Below, in pieces: positions 47,880 through 59,894 of a stretch of DNA of 64,000 nucleotides; position 1 is the first letter of the stretch, and every line of letters begins with the position of its first letter. The notes under the pieces are model-generated. The model was not told the DNA's origin and did not search any database. It saw only the letters and a list, made by a program, of their open reading frames with translations. Source of the stretch: Metallyticus violacea (lineage: Eukaryota; Arthropoda; Insecta; Mantodea; Metallyticidae). Both the position numbers and the translations under genes were made by a program. The stretch spans positions 6,265,001-6,329,000 of the forward strand of contig CM060833.1 in the NCBI GenBank assembly GCA_030762175.1, given 5' to 3'.

Positions 47880-48412
47880 CATTTTAACAGAGAGTTCAGT
47901 AAAAGAAACTCAATTCTCCTGGTTAAAATCACACACAAAGCTTTAAAGTGTTTTGATGGGAATTAATACAGCTAAAACAAAACTTCTCCACTTTCATCGC
48001 ACACAAACTAATTCTGGAGAACCAATAATTACTTTTCAAAATAAAAATATTCATAACCCAGAAAAGACTAATAAGAATAATGGCTAAGTTATGTACAAGA
48101 ACTTCCTGCAAACCATTGTTTAAAATTGTTTAAAAATCCTAAAATTCTTGAGTGTATATATCTCTATGAGACATTAACACTATTTGATCATGAGTGCTCA
48201 TGCAGTTTAGAAACAAATGACGCAGTACACAAGACAGAAAACAGATATACATATCACAGAATCAATGCAACAGCTTTTCAAAATAGTCCAATGCATATGG
48301 GCATCAAATTATACAATAAATTACCAAATTACTTAAAAACAATAGACAATAAAACAAAATTTGAAATGCACAGAGAACTTTTCTGCTTCGTCACTGCTTC
48401 TACAGTATAGAT
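47880..48412 (+). mobile_element. Non-LTR retrotransposon 3' end fragment (second LINE type)
   Basis: The plus strand gives 'NINAAKTKLLHF', 'KRLIRIMAKLCTRTSCKPLF' and, at 48126-48410, 'LKILECIYLYETLTLF', 'RINATAFQNSPMHMGIKLYN' and 'KLPNYLKTI'. These are the C-terminal motifs of Jockey-like LINE polymerases (RLIRII...LFKxLxIL...YIYE...GxxLYNKLP). Frameshifts occur near 48060 and 48130. It lies next to a LINE fragment of opposite orientation. Confidence 0.7.
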
Positions 48413-48628
48413 GAATACTTGAAATGGAACTAACTGGAATGAGGGTATGAGTGTAACAATGATTTACTGGATCAACAAAGTTCCATCCATCTTTGTTATC
48501 TGTCAGTGGACAGTATGCAGTCCCAAAATACTTTTGCCATGAACTTTAGGGACTGTGTGAATTTGGCCTTTCTAGAGAGCTTTTCACCATTCTTCCACCC
48601 CTCCATTGGTTATGTTTAAAAGAGGGTC

Positions 48629-49076
48629 ATATTAGAGGTTCATAATTTCAACTTCCATGATGATTGATTCCAATGTTTCTCTGTTTCTTTTGTCTTCATA
48701 TGCCTGTTACTTAGAATTTTCTCTTCAACAAGAGAGATATTTTCATGTCAGAACATACGCACATACTCACATAGGTCATTTTCAACTTTCTCTCCGTCCA
48801 AACAAAATAATTTTGACCATTTCTTCACAGTGGAATAATAAGGAAAATTTCTCCATTCACACAATCAAGGCATTGTTTAATATCATTGGGTGAAAGTCTT
48901 TCACTGATCTGTAACACAACTAAAATGAGCTTTTCCAAGCAAATGAAAGGCATGGTCAGAAAAGAAATGCAGTGTTTATATTCCTGATACATGTGAATAT
49001 CAGATTGTATAAATTTCATAACATAAATCATGAGACGCTCTATGTCAGTCCAGAAACTTATGGGCTGCACCTTGTA
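48629..49076 (-). mobile_element. Internally deleted mariner (type H)
   Basis: About 450 bp with mariner-like ends: 'GAGGTTCATAATTTC' at the left and 'CAGAAACTTATGGGCTGCAC' at the right, which are inverted to each other in outline. The minus strand keeps only the N-terminus: 'LSPNDIKQCLDCVNGE' and 'GQNYFVWTERKLK', matching the mariner helix-turn-helix. No catalytic core is present. Confidence 0.65.
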
Positions 49077-49097
49077 TCACTGATAGGCTGATTAAGA

Positions 49098-49387
49098 CTG
49101 TTTGATTTGATTTATTTACGAATGCTCTTCAACATCACAGACCATCACCGCCAATCAATTCAGGGAATGAAACGGCCGACAAATTTTGCTCAGAGGCCTC
49201 TTCTTTCAGGCTTGAGGTATTTTTTCGTGACGAAATATACAACACAGGATCCATGACTTTACTTCCCTTCCGAAGCCATACTTGGGATTTTTACGCCCGA
49301 AAAAATCCATCGAGCCTGGTCAGGTTTGAACCCGCAATCTTGGGATTAGAAGGTAAGTATGGTTACCAGTACACCACCAGGACCGAC
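49098..49387 (-). repeat. SINE-1 copy with 13-bp target duplication
   Basis: Full-length SINE-1, minus strand. The 13-mer AGGCTGATTAAGA is at 49085-49097 and 49388-49400. Head GGTCCTGGTGGTGTACTGG with one A-box change. The exact duplication suggests a recent insertion. Confidence 0.95.
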
Positions 49388-49400
49388 AGGCTGATTAAGA

Positions 49401-49899
49401 AGGGATAACATTGTTTGTACCTTGAAAGTGTCAAAAACTTAACTACTTACTTTCTTACTAGCTGCGTAAAGGTATGGTGACCATATTATCTGTCTTTACT
49501 GGATATCATCTATTTTCAAGGTCTCACCCCCCACCCCTATTCAGTTGATTATAAAATGTACAAAACCACTCATTTTTCAACTTTGGTCCAATAATAATTA
49601 GTTACTAATATAATTATATGTTTTATATAGTTTTCATTCTTAGCATCTACAACAGCACTGTATGTAAAAAGATGTTCCTTAGAAAAAATTTAGAGTCACT
49701 AAAAACTCAATTAAACAAACTGTAAGGTGCTTTCAGTACTAAAAGAATATATTTCCCGCATAATTTTAACTTTTCATTTCTCCAAAGCTACTTTTTATAT
49801 TAAAACCAAACGTTATGTGATTGCTATTTGAAGCACGCTCTATTCAATTAACAAGATCGAAAACAGTTAGGGTTTCATATATTTGTACAAAAGTGACCT
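49401..49899. other. Intergenic sequence, nothing recognised
   Basis: AT-rich, no gene or repeat seen. Confidence 0.4.
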
Positions 49900-49910
49900 A
49901 AATATTGTGG

Positions 49911-50193
49911 GTCGATCCTGGTGGTGTAGTGGTAACCATACTTGCCTCCTAAACCCAAGATTGCAGGTTCGATCCTGACCAGAACAGGTGGATATTTTCG
50001 GGTGTAAAAATCCTAAGTAAGCCTTCCTTCGGAAGGGAGCTAATATCATGGATCTCGTGTCATTCATTTACAGCATGACAAAGAACCTCAAGCCTGAATA
50101 AAAGAGACCTCTGAGCAAAATTTGTCGGCTGTTTCATGCCCCGATTTTAATGCGACACTGACCTGAGATGCTAAAGAGGATTCGTAAATAAAT
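49911..50193 (+). repeat. SINE-1 copy with 11-bp target duplication
   Basis: Full-length SINE-1, plus strand. AAATATTGTGG is repeated at 49900-49910 and 50194-50204. The head is GATCCTGGTGGTGTAGTGG and the B box GGTTCGATCC. Confidence 0.95.
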
Positions 50194-50589
50194 AAATATT
50201 GTGGCATATGGGGTTGACAATATGAGGGAAACCATTATGTATAATGTAGCATTTATTCAGTTGATGCTCGAAATTGTGGTTGAAGATTTGAACATGGGGG
50301 AAAATTAGCTCTGTGCATGTGAAGAAGGCCAATGCATAATGATTTCAGTAATTTTTCTGTCAGATGAGCTCTAGAGTTTGAAGAGAGTAGATTCTGCATC
50401 ATTCTTCTCCTTTACAATATACATCTCAAGATCAGAACAGCTTTAATATGTTAATAAAAATAAATTAAATCAATTCAGAAGTTTTTATATTTTCAGAGGT
50501 TATTTCAGTCCATTTTTCCTTATTTTCATTTAATTCTGTTAAGGGATGGGTTGGATTTTTATAAATAAGTGACACAACATGCTTGGTGT

Positions 50590-51330
50590 ATCGATTGGTT
50601 AACCTAGAAATTAGTAAAGAAGAATACATAAGGAAGACAGGAGAATAGAAAAAATTGCAGTTTAAAATGCTTTTAATAAAGGAATGGTATGTAAAAAAGT
50701 ACAGAAATTTCAAAGAAAGAAACTTATTAAAGACACCACTACAATTTTAGCAAGGAATGAAAAATTAATTTTTAAAAAAATTCACATATCGCCCATGGGC
50801 AATGAGAAAATTTCAGAAAATTTTTTAAGATTTTAATATAAGTTTGGTACCTATTAATAGATTTAACCTGAAAAATATTTTAATGAGAAAGACATGTGAA
50901 AATACTCCACAATGGAAAAAAGCAGAGATTTCTAAAATAAGTTGCGCAGAATGTGAAAAAATTTATATTGGTAAAACAAAGAGGAATATAGGTGTACTGT
51001 TAATGAGCACTTTAGGAACATAAAATGCAAACAGATGGAGACAGTGGCATATCATTTTTGGAAGGAAAATCATGACATTCAGAAAAGGGTTGAATTATTG
51101 AAAGCATACAGGGACCTACAGAATTGGCTACATGGGAAAAGATTTACTTTCGCAAGAATAGAGATCGTTTAATGAACTTTGATGTTCCTGGCAAGGATAA
51201 TATCAACTTTAAGTTCATCAGGAAGTCACCAGAATAGAATCTCACACTACATAGTGCAAGAAAGTGTCCAACCAGTCGACCTGTGGCCGAGGATGAAAGC
51301 AAAGACTCTCGAAACTAGTCCACATTTCAT
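50590..51330 (+). mobile_element. Penelope-like element, 3' part with GIY-YIG nuclease
   Basis: The plus strand reads 'RPWAMRKFQKIF' near 50790-50830, corresponding to the 'YPWATKTFQKILREF' of the 46.9-kb element. It continues 'KISCAECEKIYIGKTKRNIG' at 50935-50995 (Cys-X2-Cys and the YIG of a GIY-YIG endonuclease), then 'VAYHFWKENHDIQKRVELLK' at 51039-51098. Penelope-like elements carry this C-terminal nuclease. A frameshift lies after 'KRNIG'. The 3' flank (51180-51330) matches the 3' flank of the copy at 61.4-61.9 kb, so this region belongs to the element's tail. Confidence 0.78.
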
Positions 51331-51611
51331 AGCAAGTAAGTGGAACAATAAGAGTGTTTTAGTTCAACATATCATACAATGATTTGAATATTTTGTATAA
51401 GTCTAAAGAACTTTTATCCTCTAAGCTAACCCAAATCTCTTGCTTCTCTATATCTTCTACCCTCTGTTTTACTTCTTTGCAAAAATCCGCTGAGTTACTT
51501 TCACCCAGTTGCCACACATTCCCCATTCCAATTTCTTCTAACTCCCCAAACCAACTCTTTTTTCCCAGTACATCTCTTTAGAATATAAGACATTCTTTTA
51601 ACACACAGTTA

Positions 51612-51701
51612 TTTGTTGACCGTTTCATGCCCCGAGTTGAATGGGATGCTGATAACTTCAGATGTTAAAGAGCGTCCATAAATAAATCAATCAAAAAAAA
51701 A
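51612..51701 (+). repeat. SINE-1 3' end fragment
   Basis: Only the last 90 bp of the SINE-1 consensus, from 'GACCGTTTCATGCCCCGAG' to the A-rich tail. A 5'-truncated insertion. Confidence 0.85.
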
Positions 51702-52122
51702 TTGTACCACATCAACCCTATCCACACTCATCAAATTTCTACTCTATACATCATCTTTGACTCACCCACAGACTCGAATAGTCTTTCTAGCCATTTCATT
51801 GACAATATGGGAACTTTATACAAACTTATTAACACAACTTTCACAGCTAATTTACTTTTTGCTTGTGCATATTTAGACTGCACTTCCCATATTCCTTTAT
51901 CTATAAATCTCACCCCCAAATAATCAATTTCTTTCACATCCTCTATTGGGTCTCTATTTATAAATCTTCTTTCATCATTCCTTAAATTTGATCCTTTTTT
52001 AAGTACTGGTGGTGTGGTGGTGGTGGTGGTATTTATTTCTCATGCATCACATACAGATTTTTTTTTAAACAAAATAAACACAAATAAAAAAACATTACTT
52101 TTAAATATAACAATTAGGAACA

Positions 52123-52221
52123 GTGCCTTCGGCAATTCCAGAAGGCACTAACTCCAATCAAAATTTATTCCAATTTTATTGGCTCAGCCCCCCAGTCCCC
52201 AGTTCATCAGCTGGGACTGGG
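52123..52221. repeat. Two short perfect hairpins
   Basis: GTGCCTTC (52123-52130) pairs with GAAGGCAC (52141-52148), loop 10. CCCAGTCCC (52191-52199) pairs with GGGACTGGG (52213-52221), loop 13. Confidence 0.7.
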
Positions 52222-52362
52222 CTTCAATCCAACCAAAAACAAAACAGAACATTAAAAGTAATTTATACATTCAATGCAAAATCAGTTATATTTCCTACAA
52301 TATTAAACCTTACTTCTTTTTTAATTAAACCCATTCAGCCCAATTTCTCTCCTTGAGAGTTG

Positions 52363-52654
52363 ATTTTTTTTTTTTTTAATGATTTATTTATGGACGCTCT
52401 TTAACAGCTTAGGTCATCTGCATCCCATTCAACTCAGGGCTTGAAACGCCAACAAATTTTGCTCAGAGGCCTCTCTTTCAGACTTGAGGTGCCGTAAATG
52501 TACAACACGGGATCCACGGCTTTACTTCCCTTCCAAAGGAAGCCATACTTAGAATTTTTACACCCCAAAAAATCCATCAGTCCTGGCTGGGTTCGTACCC
52601 ACGATCTTGGGTTTAGGAGGCAAGTATGGCAACCACTACACCACCAGGACCGAC
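52363..52654 (-). repeat. SINE-1 copy with 12-bp target duplication
   Basis: Full-length SINE-1, minus strand, with a T run at its 3' end. CCTTGAGAGTTG flanks it at 52351-52362 and 52655-52666. It interrupts the LINE remnant. Confidence 0.95.
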
Positions 52655-53160
52655 CCTTGAGAGTTGCTTATTCCTTAGGACTTTATACATGCTAACACAA
52701 ATACTATTATCTTTTGTTTTTTGCTATTTATCCTCAGCCCCATTCTGAACAAAATCCAGTAATTTGATCTATGGCATGTTGTAATCCTATCACAGTTACT
52801 GCTCCTGTTACGAAAAGCAATCCTGGTACTTCCTTCTTTCCAGTAATTGGGTATTGCCTATTGTTTTTCATGATCCTACCTAATATATCATTAATTTAAA
52901 CAAATTAAATACATTGGGCTCAATTTACATCCATGTGTCAAACCAAAATTTTGGCTGTTCTATTACTTTCACATCTGACACAAAACCTGATTCCTTCATG
53001 TAATTTTTGAAGTTCTAGAATAAATTCAGTACTGATTCTCTTGCACCTCACATCATATATCAATGTATTCCTATTTATTGCATCAAATGCTTTCTCAAAA
53101 TTTGCAAAGAGAATATATACCCTATCCCTTCCTTAAATATTTATCAACTTCAGAATTATT

Positions 53161-53444
53161 GATTTGTTTTATTTATGGATGCTCTTTAACTTCTCAGGTC
53201 ATCAGTGTCCCATTCAATTCAGGGCGTGAAATGGGCTACAAATTTTGCTCAGAGGCCTCTTCTTTCAGGCTTTAGGTTCTTTATCGTGCCATGAATGTAC
53301 GACATGGGACCCCAAGGCTTTACTTCCCTTCCGAAGGAACCCATACTTACGATTTTTACACCTGAAAAAAATACATTGGTCCTGGCCCGGATTGAACCCA
53401 TGATCTTTGGTTTAGGAGGCAAGTATGGTTACCACAGGACCGAC
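53161..53444 (-). repeat. SINE-1 copy, A box deleted
   Basis: Minus-strand SINE-1 with about 8 bases of the A-box region missing (ACCACAGGACCGACC). No clear target duplication. It lies at the end of the LINE remnant. Confidence 0.9.
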
Positions 53445-55289
53445 CATTCATTTTCAATACAGTAACCCTACATATAGGTAGGATAGTGAAAATAAAAGAA
53501 TCATTTTCTATAAACACTTTATTTATTACTGTTAGAAATATTCTACAATTTTTGCACACATATATATTATATTCATTATGTACACCAAAATATCAGAATA
53601 AGGCCATTGGAAATTGTTTACAATATGAATGAACTGAAAAGGTCCATATCTAAAATATTCTAATAACTTCCGAAACTTTATTGCTAAGTTTCGTGGTTTT
53701 CTTTTTCAACCTACTATCTTTACAAAGCAATTTATTTTAGAATACTTTAGATAAGGATATAAAATAATCTTTGGCATCAACTAGAAAATTACAAAAATAT
53801 ATATATTTTCTAAAACATTTGAAAACAAATAAAGAAATACACTTTCCCCAGATTGTTCTAAAGAAAATTTTGTTCAAGCCTGTAAGTTATTTGTATAAAA
53901 TTTATTTCCCTCGATAACTGTATTGAAAAAATTACAATATTTCAGAAAATCTAAATATATAAAAGTAGAAAATAAAATTACAGCACCAGTACGGCACCCA
54001 TAAACGTTAAGCTGCTTTATTTTAAATCTGTTTTAAATAACACTTAGGAATTTCGTACTGCAACTGATGTCTGTGCCAATATCAGAAATATGCATACATT
54101 ACTTTCAATTTAAATTTCCTGCATTTGTTTACACAATTCTTAAGAATGAAAAACATTATCTGTTGCTAAATTTAAAACATAAACAGTATTTCATAGAGAG
54201 ACATTCATGTCAGTTTCTAACTGCTTTTGAGTTTAAATAAAATTGTTGCATTTTACAGCATGCACGTATTTATGTTATATTATAACTACCACATACAAAA
54301 CTGTTGACATATCAAAGCAATTCTAGCTTACACAAACATGCATTACATTTATGAGTTATACTTTTTTTTTCTTTTCCATTATTTCATTTGTTATACTTAG
54401 GTACTAAATTGTACATCTTGTAAATGAGTTTACATTAAGTTTCTGTATTTTGGTTTTACATACACTATTACATCACATCACATTTACAAATCTACACATA
54501 TACTGAATATTTCTAAAAGCTGTGAATTAGTTATATCATAAAAAATGTATAAATGTAGAATGTAGCATGATTTATCAGAATTACTGCATTTATTTGTGTA
54601 ATGCCCTACATGCAGAAATGCTTCACCCAAATTTAAAAATATTAATGTTATGATTTGGGTTTTTATTTAATATAGATTTCCAAACTTCATAGACAGAGAA
54701 AACAACCCTCAACAGTTTGCAATGAAGGACTACTTGAGAAAGTAAAAAATTTGATTAACCGAATATCATATAATGCGGCAGTGGTTAGAATAAAGCAAAA
54801 GGTATTAAATAGATTGATGTAAATGCACAGAATAAAGACCTGGAGAATTGATCTAGCTTACAAACAGATTTAAGGGTGTCATGGAACATAAACTACTTTT
54901 AATTTAATTATCACTTTCATTATTATAGTAACAATGCCTTGATTTTGAACATTAAAGTTTTACGTCAACATTATAGTTATTTTCAAAATTCTCCAGATAC
55001 TGAAAATACACAGGAGGTTCATGTACTGCACCGTACAGCACTTTCTAGAGACTGGAACTGTGAAAGCCTGCCACAGGCAAGGAATACCATGAACTGTGTG
55101 CACTTCAGAATTGATGAAAGCAGTGGCATGTGCAAAAAACCCGATATGGAAAGTCAGAATCACTCGTAAGCTGAAAATGTATGAAATGTCTGTTTCGCAC
55201 ATTGAGTAGTAACCTGGGACTCCATGCTTACAAACAACAGAAAGATTCATCATTCTGTATTTGTTATAGTGTGAGTTTTGAAGGTACCA
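53445..55289. other. AT-rich sequence, nothing recognised
   Basis: No SINE, mariner or exon found. The open frame at 54939-55169 has no recognised family. Confidence 0.4.
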
Positions 55290-55690
55290 TAGAGCTCCAT
55301 TTTTGTAAAAAAGGGGTGCAAATATTGGCCGAAGTATAACTTGGCTGGAGAGACTGGTCAAGAACCTCAACAATGCCCTCTTTTATGGACAAATCTGGAG
55401 CTTCCAAACAGGATTCAGCCCCAGCACATAACTTTGGACAACCCAAGAGTGGCTTGAAATATTCCTGACTGTATTTTGACCTTGGATTGGTCTTCTGCAA
55501 GTTTGGGCCTTAACCTCTTGGACTACAAATTGTGGTTCAAGCTTCAGCAGATGGCTTGCAATAAGGGACATCCAAATATTGGAAATTTGAAATGTTCTCT
55601 CCAGAGGGCAACACAGATTTCATGAAGGAATTTCCATCATTGAATAGATGAGTGGCCACAAAGACTTAAGAACTGTGCCATAGGTGGTCA
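55290..55690 (+). mobile_element. Decayed Tc1/mariner transposase C-terminal part
   Basis: The plus strand near 55500-55570 reads 'LGLNLLDYKLWFKLQQMACN', the SPDLNPLDYxxW motif around the third acidic residue. It goes on 'KGHPNIGNLKCSLQRA' and 'RWSF', the usual C-terminal pattern of a Tc1/mariner group common in arthropods. Upstream sequence (55290-55480) is too decayed to read. Confidence 0.55.
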
Positions 55691-58600
55691 TTTTGAATAA
55701 TTATATGTGATTTTGATTTATTATATATCCATTTAACTAACATTAATATATCTCAAACAATTTTGTGTAAATTTATTGAAAACTTTATGGAGGTATTTAA
55801 TGTAAGACTCGCTATATAATATAAATTAGATTTTTCATAAATTTTCACATCACATATCTCAATCTACACTATACAAAAAGCCACTGTTAGAATGTGTATT
55901 ATTGGCTGTAACCTATGCAACCAGAAAAAAGGCATCGGCTGTTGTCCAGAGGGGCAGGCAGTGCCAAAATAATAGCCAAACACCATCAACTTAGTTACCT
56001 AAATTTTAGCTTCAATATTAAATATTTCAGAATGCTTACATTCGACATAATTATTATTAGGGTTTCGATGGCGTACGTAAGCCTGATAGCTGTTTAATTT
56101 ATTAAAAAAAGAGTAATACACAATCTTGGTTTACATTCAATTATATCATCCGTTTATTTATTCAGAGCCATATAGTGGAGAATACTAGTAGTAAATTCAG
56201 TTTTATGACATATATACTCAGAAATTGATTCTGCAAAATACCCAATTTATCCCTACAAAATCTCCATAACTTGTGAAAATACTAAGATAAGACCAAAAAT
56301 AAAGTGTAAATTTACATTTTTGTCATGTAGAAGAAACCTGATAAGACACAGTATGAAAGAAGAAAATAAACCAAATTAACTATCAAATAAATTTGCAATG
56401 TTCCTTCAATCTCTCTCTCTCTCTCTCTCTCACCATACATAGATTTTTTTTTTCACAATCCGTACAATTAATCTGGTAAATTTTGGAATTTTTTTTTCCT
56501 CTTAGGTCTGGAATCTGTTTTGTTTAATTTTAATAAATATTTCATAATGTGCTCCAGTGCTAAGATGGTAGATATTGTAATTTTTAATATTATTTAAAAT
56601 TTATGATAGGTTTCTGGGTGGTATTGAATTTTTTAAAAGCACTTGTCTATGGCATATCACAGAATTATGATTCAAGTTTAATGGAAGGCCACCATCCTGC
56701 TAACTCATCTTCGAAGAATGATTCAACAGTTGTTTAACAGCTGAGCATGTAGACAATGTCCATGAAACATGTCCTAATTAAATCTCCAGTAAGTGAAGTT
56801 AGGCAGAGTGTTTTTTTAAATAGCATAACTCACAAGAGATTTTTAAGTATAACGTATCCTTGGTATAGGCATCTATGTTCCAATGGAAGTAACAACGGCA
56901 ATCCATTATTTATTAATTTTAATATTTCTTCATCTTATTAATAAGTATCAACAGTATACTGTTTTTGAGAGCATTTCAACTAACTTCATTTTTTGTTAAT
57001 TACCTAAGCACTGTTGCCAAAAACATATTTAACACATGTTAGAGAAAATTTCATACAGTTGGTAGCAATGCATCTGCTTTCAAATGCCAGCAAGTTGCTT
57101 AAACTTCATTTGCACCATTATTTATCAGTTTTACTTCCTTCATAGCCAAGAAAGTATATCAAAAACAATTTTAAATTACTGTTTTTGTGAAATTTCTGCC
57201 AGATTCAGTAAAAGTAAACTTATTTATATAATGCATTTGCTTATTTCCACATTGCTGCATAACAATTATCTTATACAGTAATTTTCTTACAATGTGCAGT
57301 GATGAGAAAAATAAAATTATATGTTCCACACTATGTCAAAATGTATTTTTTTCCAAACGTAAAACAGTGCAGAAAATGGAATTTTATACATGATCAACTT
57401 ATAACGTAAGAAACCTAAAATTGGAAATTTTGAAATTACAACAGCATAGTATTTCACATTAACCAATTTGAGTCATATGACGAGCTATGTTCCCAGAGTA
57501 TTTTTGGACCTTTAAATTACATTACCAGCTGAGCTTGGATTGCTGAACTACTCTATAGAAACATATTGTTGTTTGAACAAATGTAACTTATATTAACATT
57601 AAAAATAGCAGAAATACATGGTGTCTGAAATACCATCTGTTATCTTTATTGTTAAATTGTGAGCAAGATAGATTATTTTCTTTTTGTGGCGTTTACCCTG
57701 GCAATTTTAACCTATAGAAGAAGAAATATGGTTTGCCAACCTTTTATGTGGGAAAGGAAAAGATAATACAAATGTTAATTTCTTTCCTCCAGATATATAA
57801 AACAGCTGACCTAAGGCATAGGAAAGCTCCGAAGGAAGTAATGTTAAATGTCCTTGATGATACTTTTGGTAAACCTTTATTATGCAATTTAATCATTACG
57901 TAATTCATTATTAAGCATACTAAATATACGTTTATTAGGCGAAATTAAAAACTCTACAATACCAGCTATTAAACAGTGGTGAGTGAACATTGCAATACCA
58001 CAATTGCGATGTAAGCTGACAATAATTGTCAAGTACAATACATCCGATGCCCAAGTATGGACCATTATGCAAGATGTATGTAATTGGTGAGTCAATAATG
58101 TTTTTACTTTGCATGCAAAATGTATAAAGAATCTTCATTAGGTTATATTTTAAAACTATTTGTGTAGGAATTTGATTTCCACATCCTACACTGATACTTA
58201 AATTTGATTTCTGTGACCTGGAAATGGGATTATTATAAAAATACAAATCACCAATTATATAGAGCATATAAAACAACTCAAACGACAAGTTTACAAACTT
58301 AAATGCTTACTAAATACAAAATATATATCTTTCAATTAACTTATTTGTAATTTATTTATCCAGGTGTTTTACTACCTGCATTAATTAATAATCTAATCTA
58401 ATATAAAAGCTTTTTTCAATGTTTCAGAAATAATAACTCATAGCCAACTTCATAATTACCAAATCTAACATGTCCACTAATACAACATCCTTGTTAACTT
58501 GCTTGACAGGTTTATTGTTTTCCACGAGCGAAACATAAATCTCTTTTTTCATTTCTTTGTTTTGATTTAATGATTTTGGAAGATTTATCTAAAACTTCTT

Positions 58601-59510
58601 TAGGAATCTCACAAGAATTTGTCTCCAAAATTCTAACTCATTCAGATGTTTAATAATTACGTTTAACTGTTTATTGAGTATCTGAATGGAGGAGGCCATG
58701 TAACGAACTATATGCCTATCTACATCTTCAACATATAACAAAATATTCAATCTAAATAATTAATTTTGACATAGTGTGGAACAAAATATATAAAAAGTAC
58801 CTTATTCATAACAAACTTTTAACTTCTCCTATGGCTCAGTAATAAACATCTCATTCATAAGGCAATGTACCACTTTCTTTAGTAATTTCTTAAATACTAT
58901 TTCACATTACTAAAGGCCATATGGAGTGATCTATGTTAAAATGTTAAAAACACTCAGTAGGGTGAATGCAAACCATATTTCAGAGCAAACATTTACAAAC
59001 TGTTATCATATAACCATCATAAACGTCAAATAAAAAAATCTGTTTTGTTTATATACATTATATTTTGTTATTACCAAAAAATATGTACACATGAAATCAG
59101 GAACAAAAACTGAAGCTCTAATTTCAAACATTTTGACCAGTGAAATTCTATTTTCTTTTTGCAAATACTTGTAAGTAAATTTCGTCTCATTGATACAAAA
59201 AAATCAACCTTGATTCTTCTAATCCATTATAGTTAAAGAAGATTTTACTAATTTTGACAAGCAAGTTTAATAAATGTATGCAATATATCTTCATGAGGGA
59301 CAATTAACACTTCTGTTTTTACTCCAAGGAACAATTTTAAATGAACTTTGGCTCGGAGGTGCCTGTAATGTTAAACACAATACACTCACGATAACAATGT
59401 TACAATTAATATAAATTACACAATTGAAGATAGACAATGACTGTCATTAAATGCTTGATATGTCCTTTGGTATAAATACTTCCAACATTCTCATCTGTTT
59501 TTCCAAATTC
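55691..59510. other. AT-rich, low-repeat sequence, possible minus-strand 3' UTR
   Basis: Nearly 4 kb without a recognisable transposon and without a coding-like frame. If the candidate exon at 59511-59575 is real, this would be its 3' UTR and downstream sequence on the minus strand. A (TC)n tract lies at 56410-56431. Confidence 0.35.
56410..56431. repeat. (TC)n microsatellite
   Basis: Eleven TC units. Confidence 0.95.
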
Positions 59511-59575
59511 TTACTTCTTCAAATATTCAGCTTCTTCCAGGTTTAGCTCACAGCCAACACAACTAGATTTCACAC
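59511..59575 (-). CDS. Candidate last coding exon of an unknown minus-strand gene
   Basis: On the minus strand a pyrimidine-rich stretch ending TTTGTTTCAG is followed by two bases of a split codon, 20 codons and TAA. The peptide contains 'SSCVGCELNLEEAEYLKK', with a CxxC pair and an acidic helix-like end. The composition looks coding and the sequence downstream is long and repeat-poor like a 3' UTR. I do not recognise the protein. Against it: the exon is very short, and joining it directly to the candidate exon at 61187-61241 in that exon's open frame would give only Val and a stop. Either another exon lies between, or one of the two is false. Confidence 0.33.
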
Positions 59576-59894
59576 CTGAAACAAAGATACTGTTTGGATC
59601 AAAAAGAAAGACTTAGGTTACGAGCAAAACTACTGTTTAACACAGAGATGCCAACTATTCCAGACTATATATAAATTTTATGGATTCTTCCCATTCTTAG
59701 GGCATTATGGTTAAAGGGAAAAAGTAAAATCATTATAATAAATTGATGTTTCTATCAAAAACAAAAGAGTAACATTTATGAAGGATAAGTAACTCGATTC
59801 GTGTCAACAGCAACATTTGTATTGGTGGTCAAAAGCTTTCTATGGTCACAATATTCTATTCTATTGAAGTTAATTTATTGTTTGGCAGTTGTTT

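Larger units (their letters stand above)
51390..53158 (-). mobile_element. LINE reverse transcriptase remnant cut by two SINEs
   Basis: Read from 53150 down, the minus strand has 'FANFEKAFDAINRNTLIYDV' (FxDFxKAFDxVxR motif, first catalytic Asp changed to Asn), then 'RQYPITGKKEVPGLLFVTGA' at about 52860-52800 (LLFADDA motif, both Asp lost), then 'HAIDQITGFCSEWG'. After the SINE at 52363-52654, the part 51731-51937 gives 'VKEIDYLGVRFIDKGIWEVQ' and ends 'ESKMMYRVEI'. The motif order is that of a non-LTR polymerase. The region between 51970 and 52350 holds two hairpins and may be unrelated. Confidence 0.72.
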
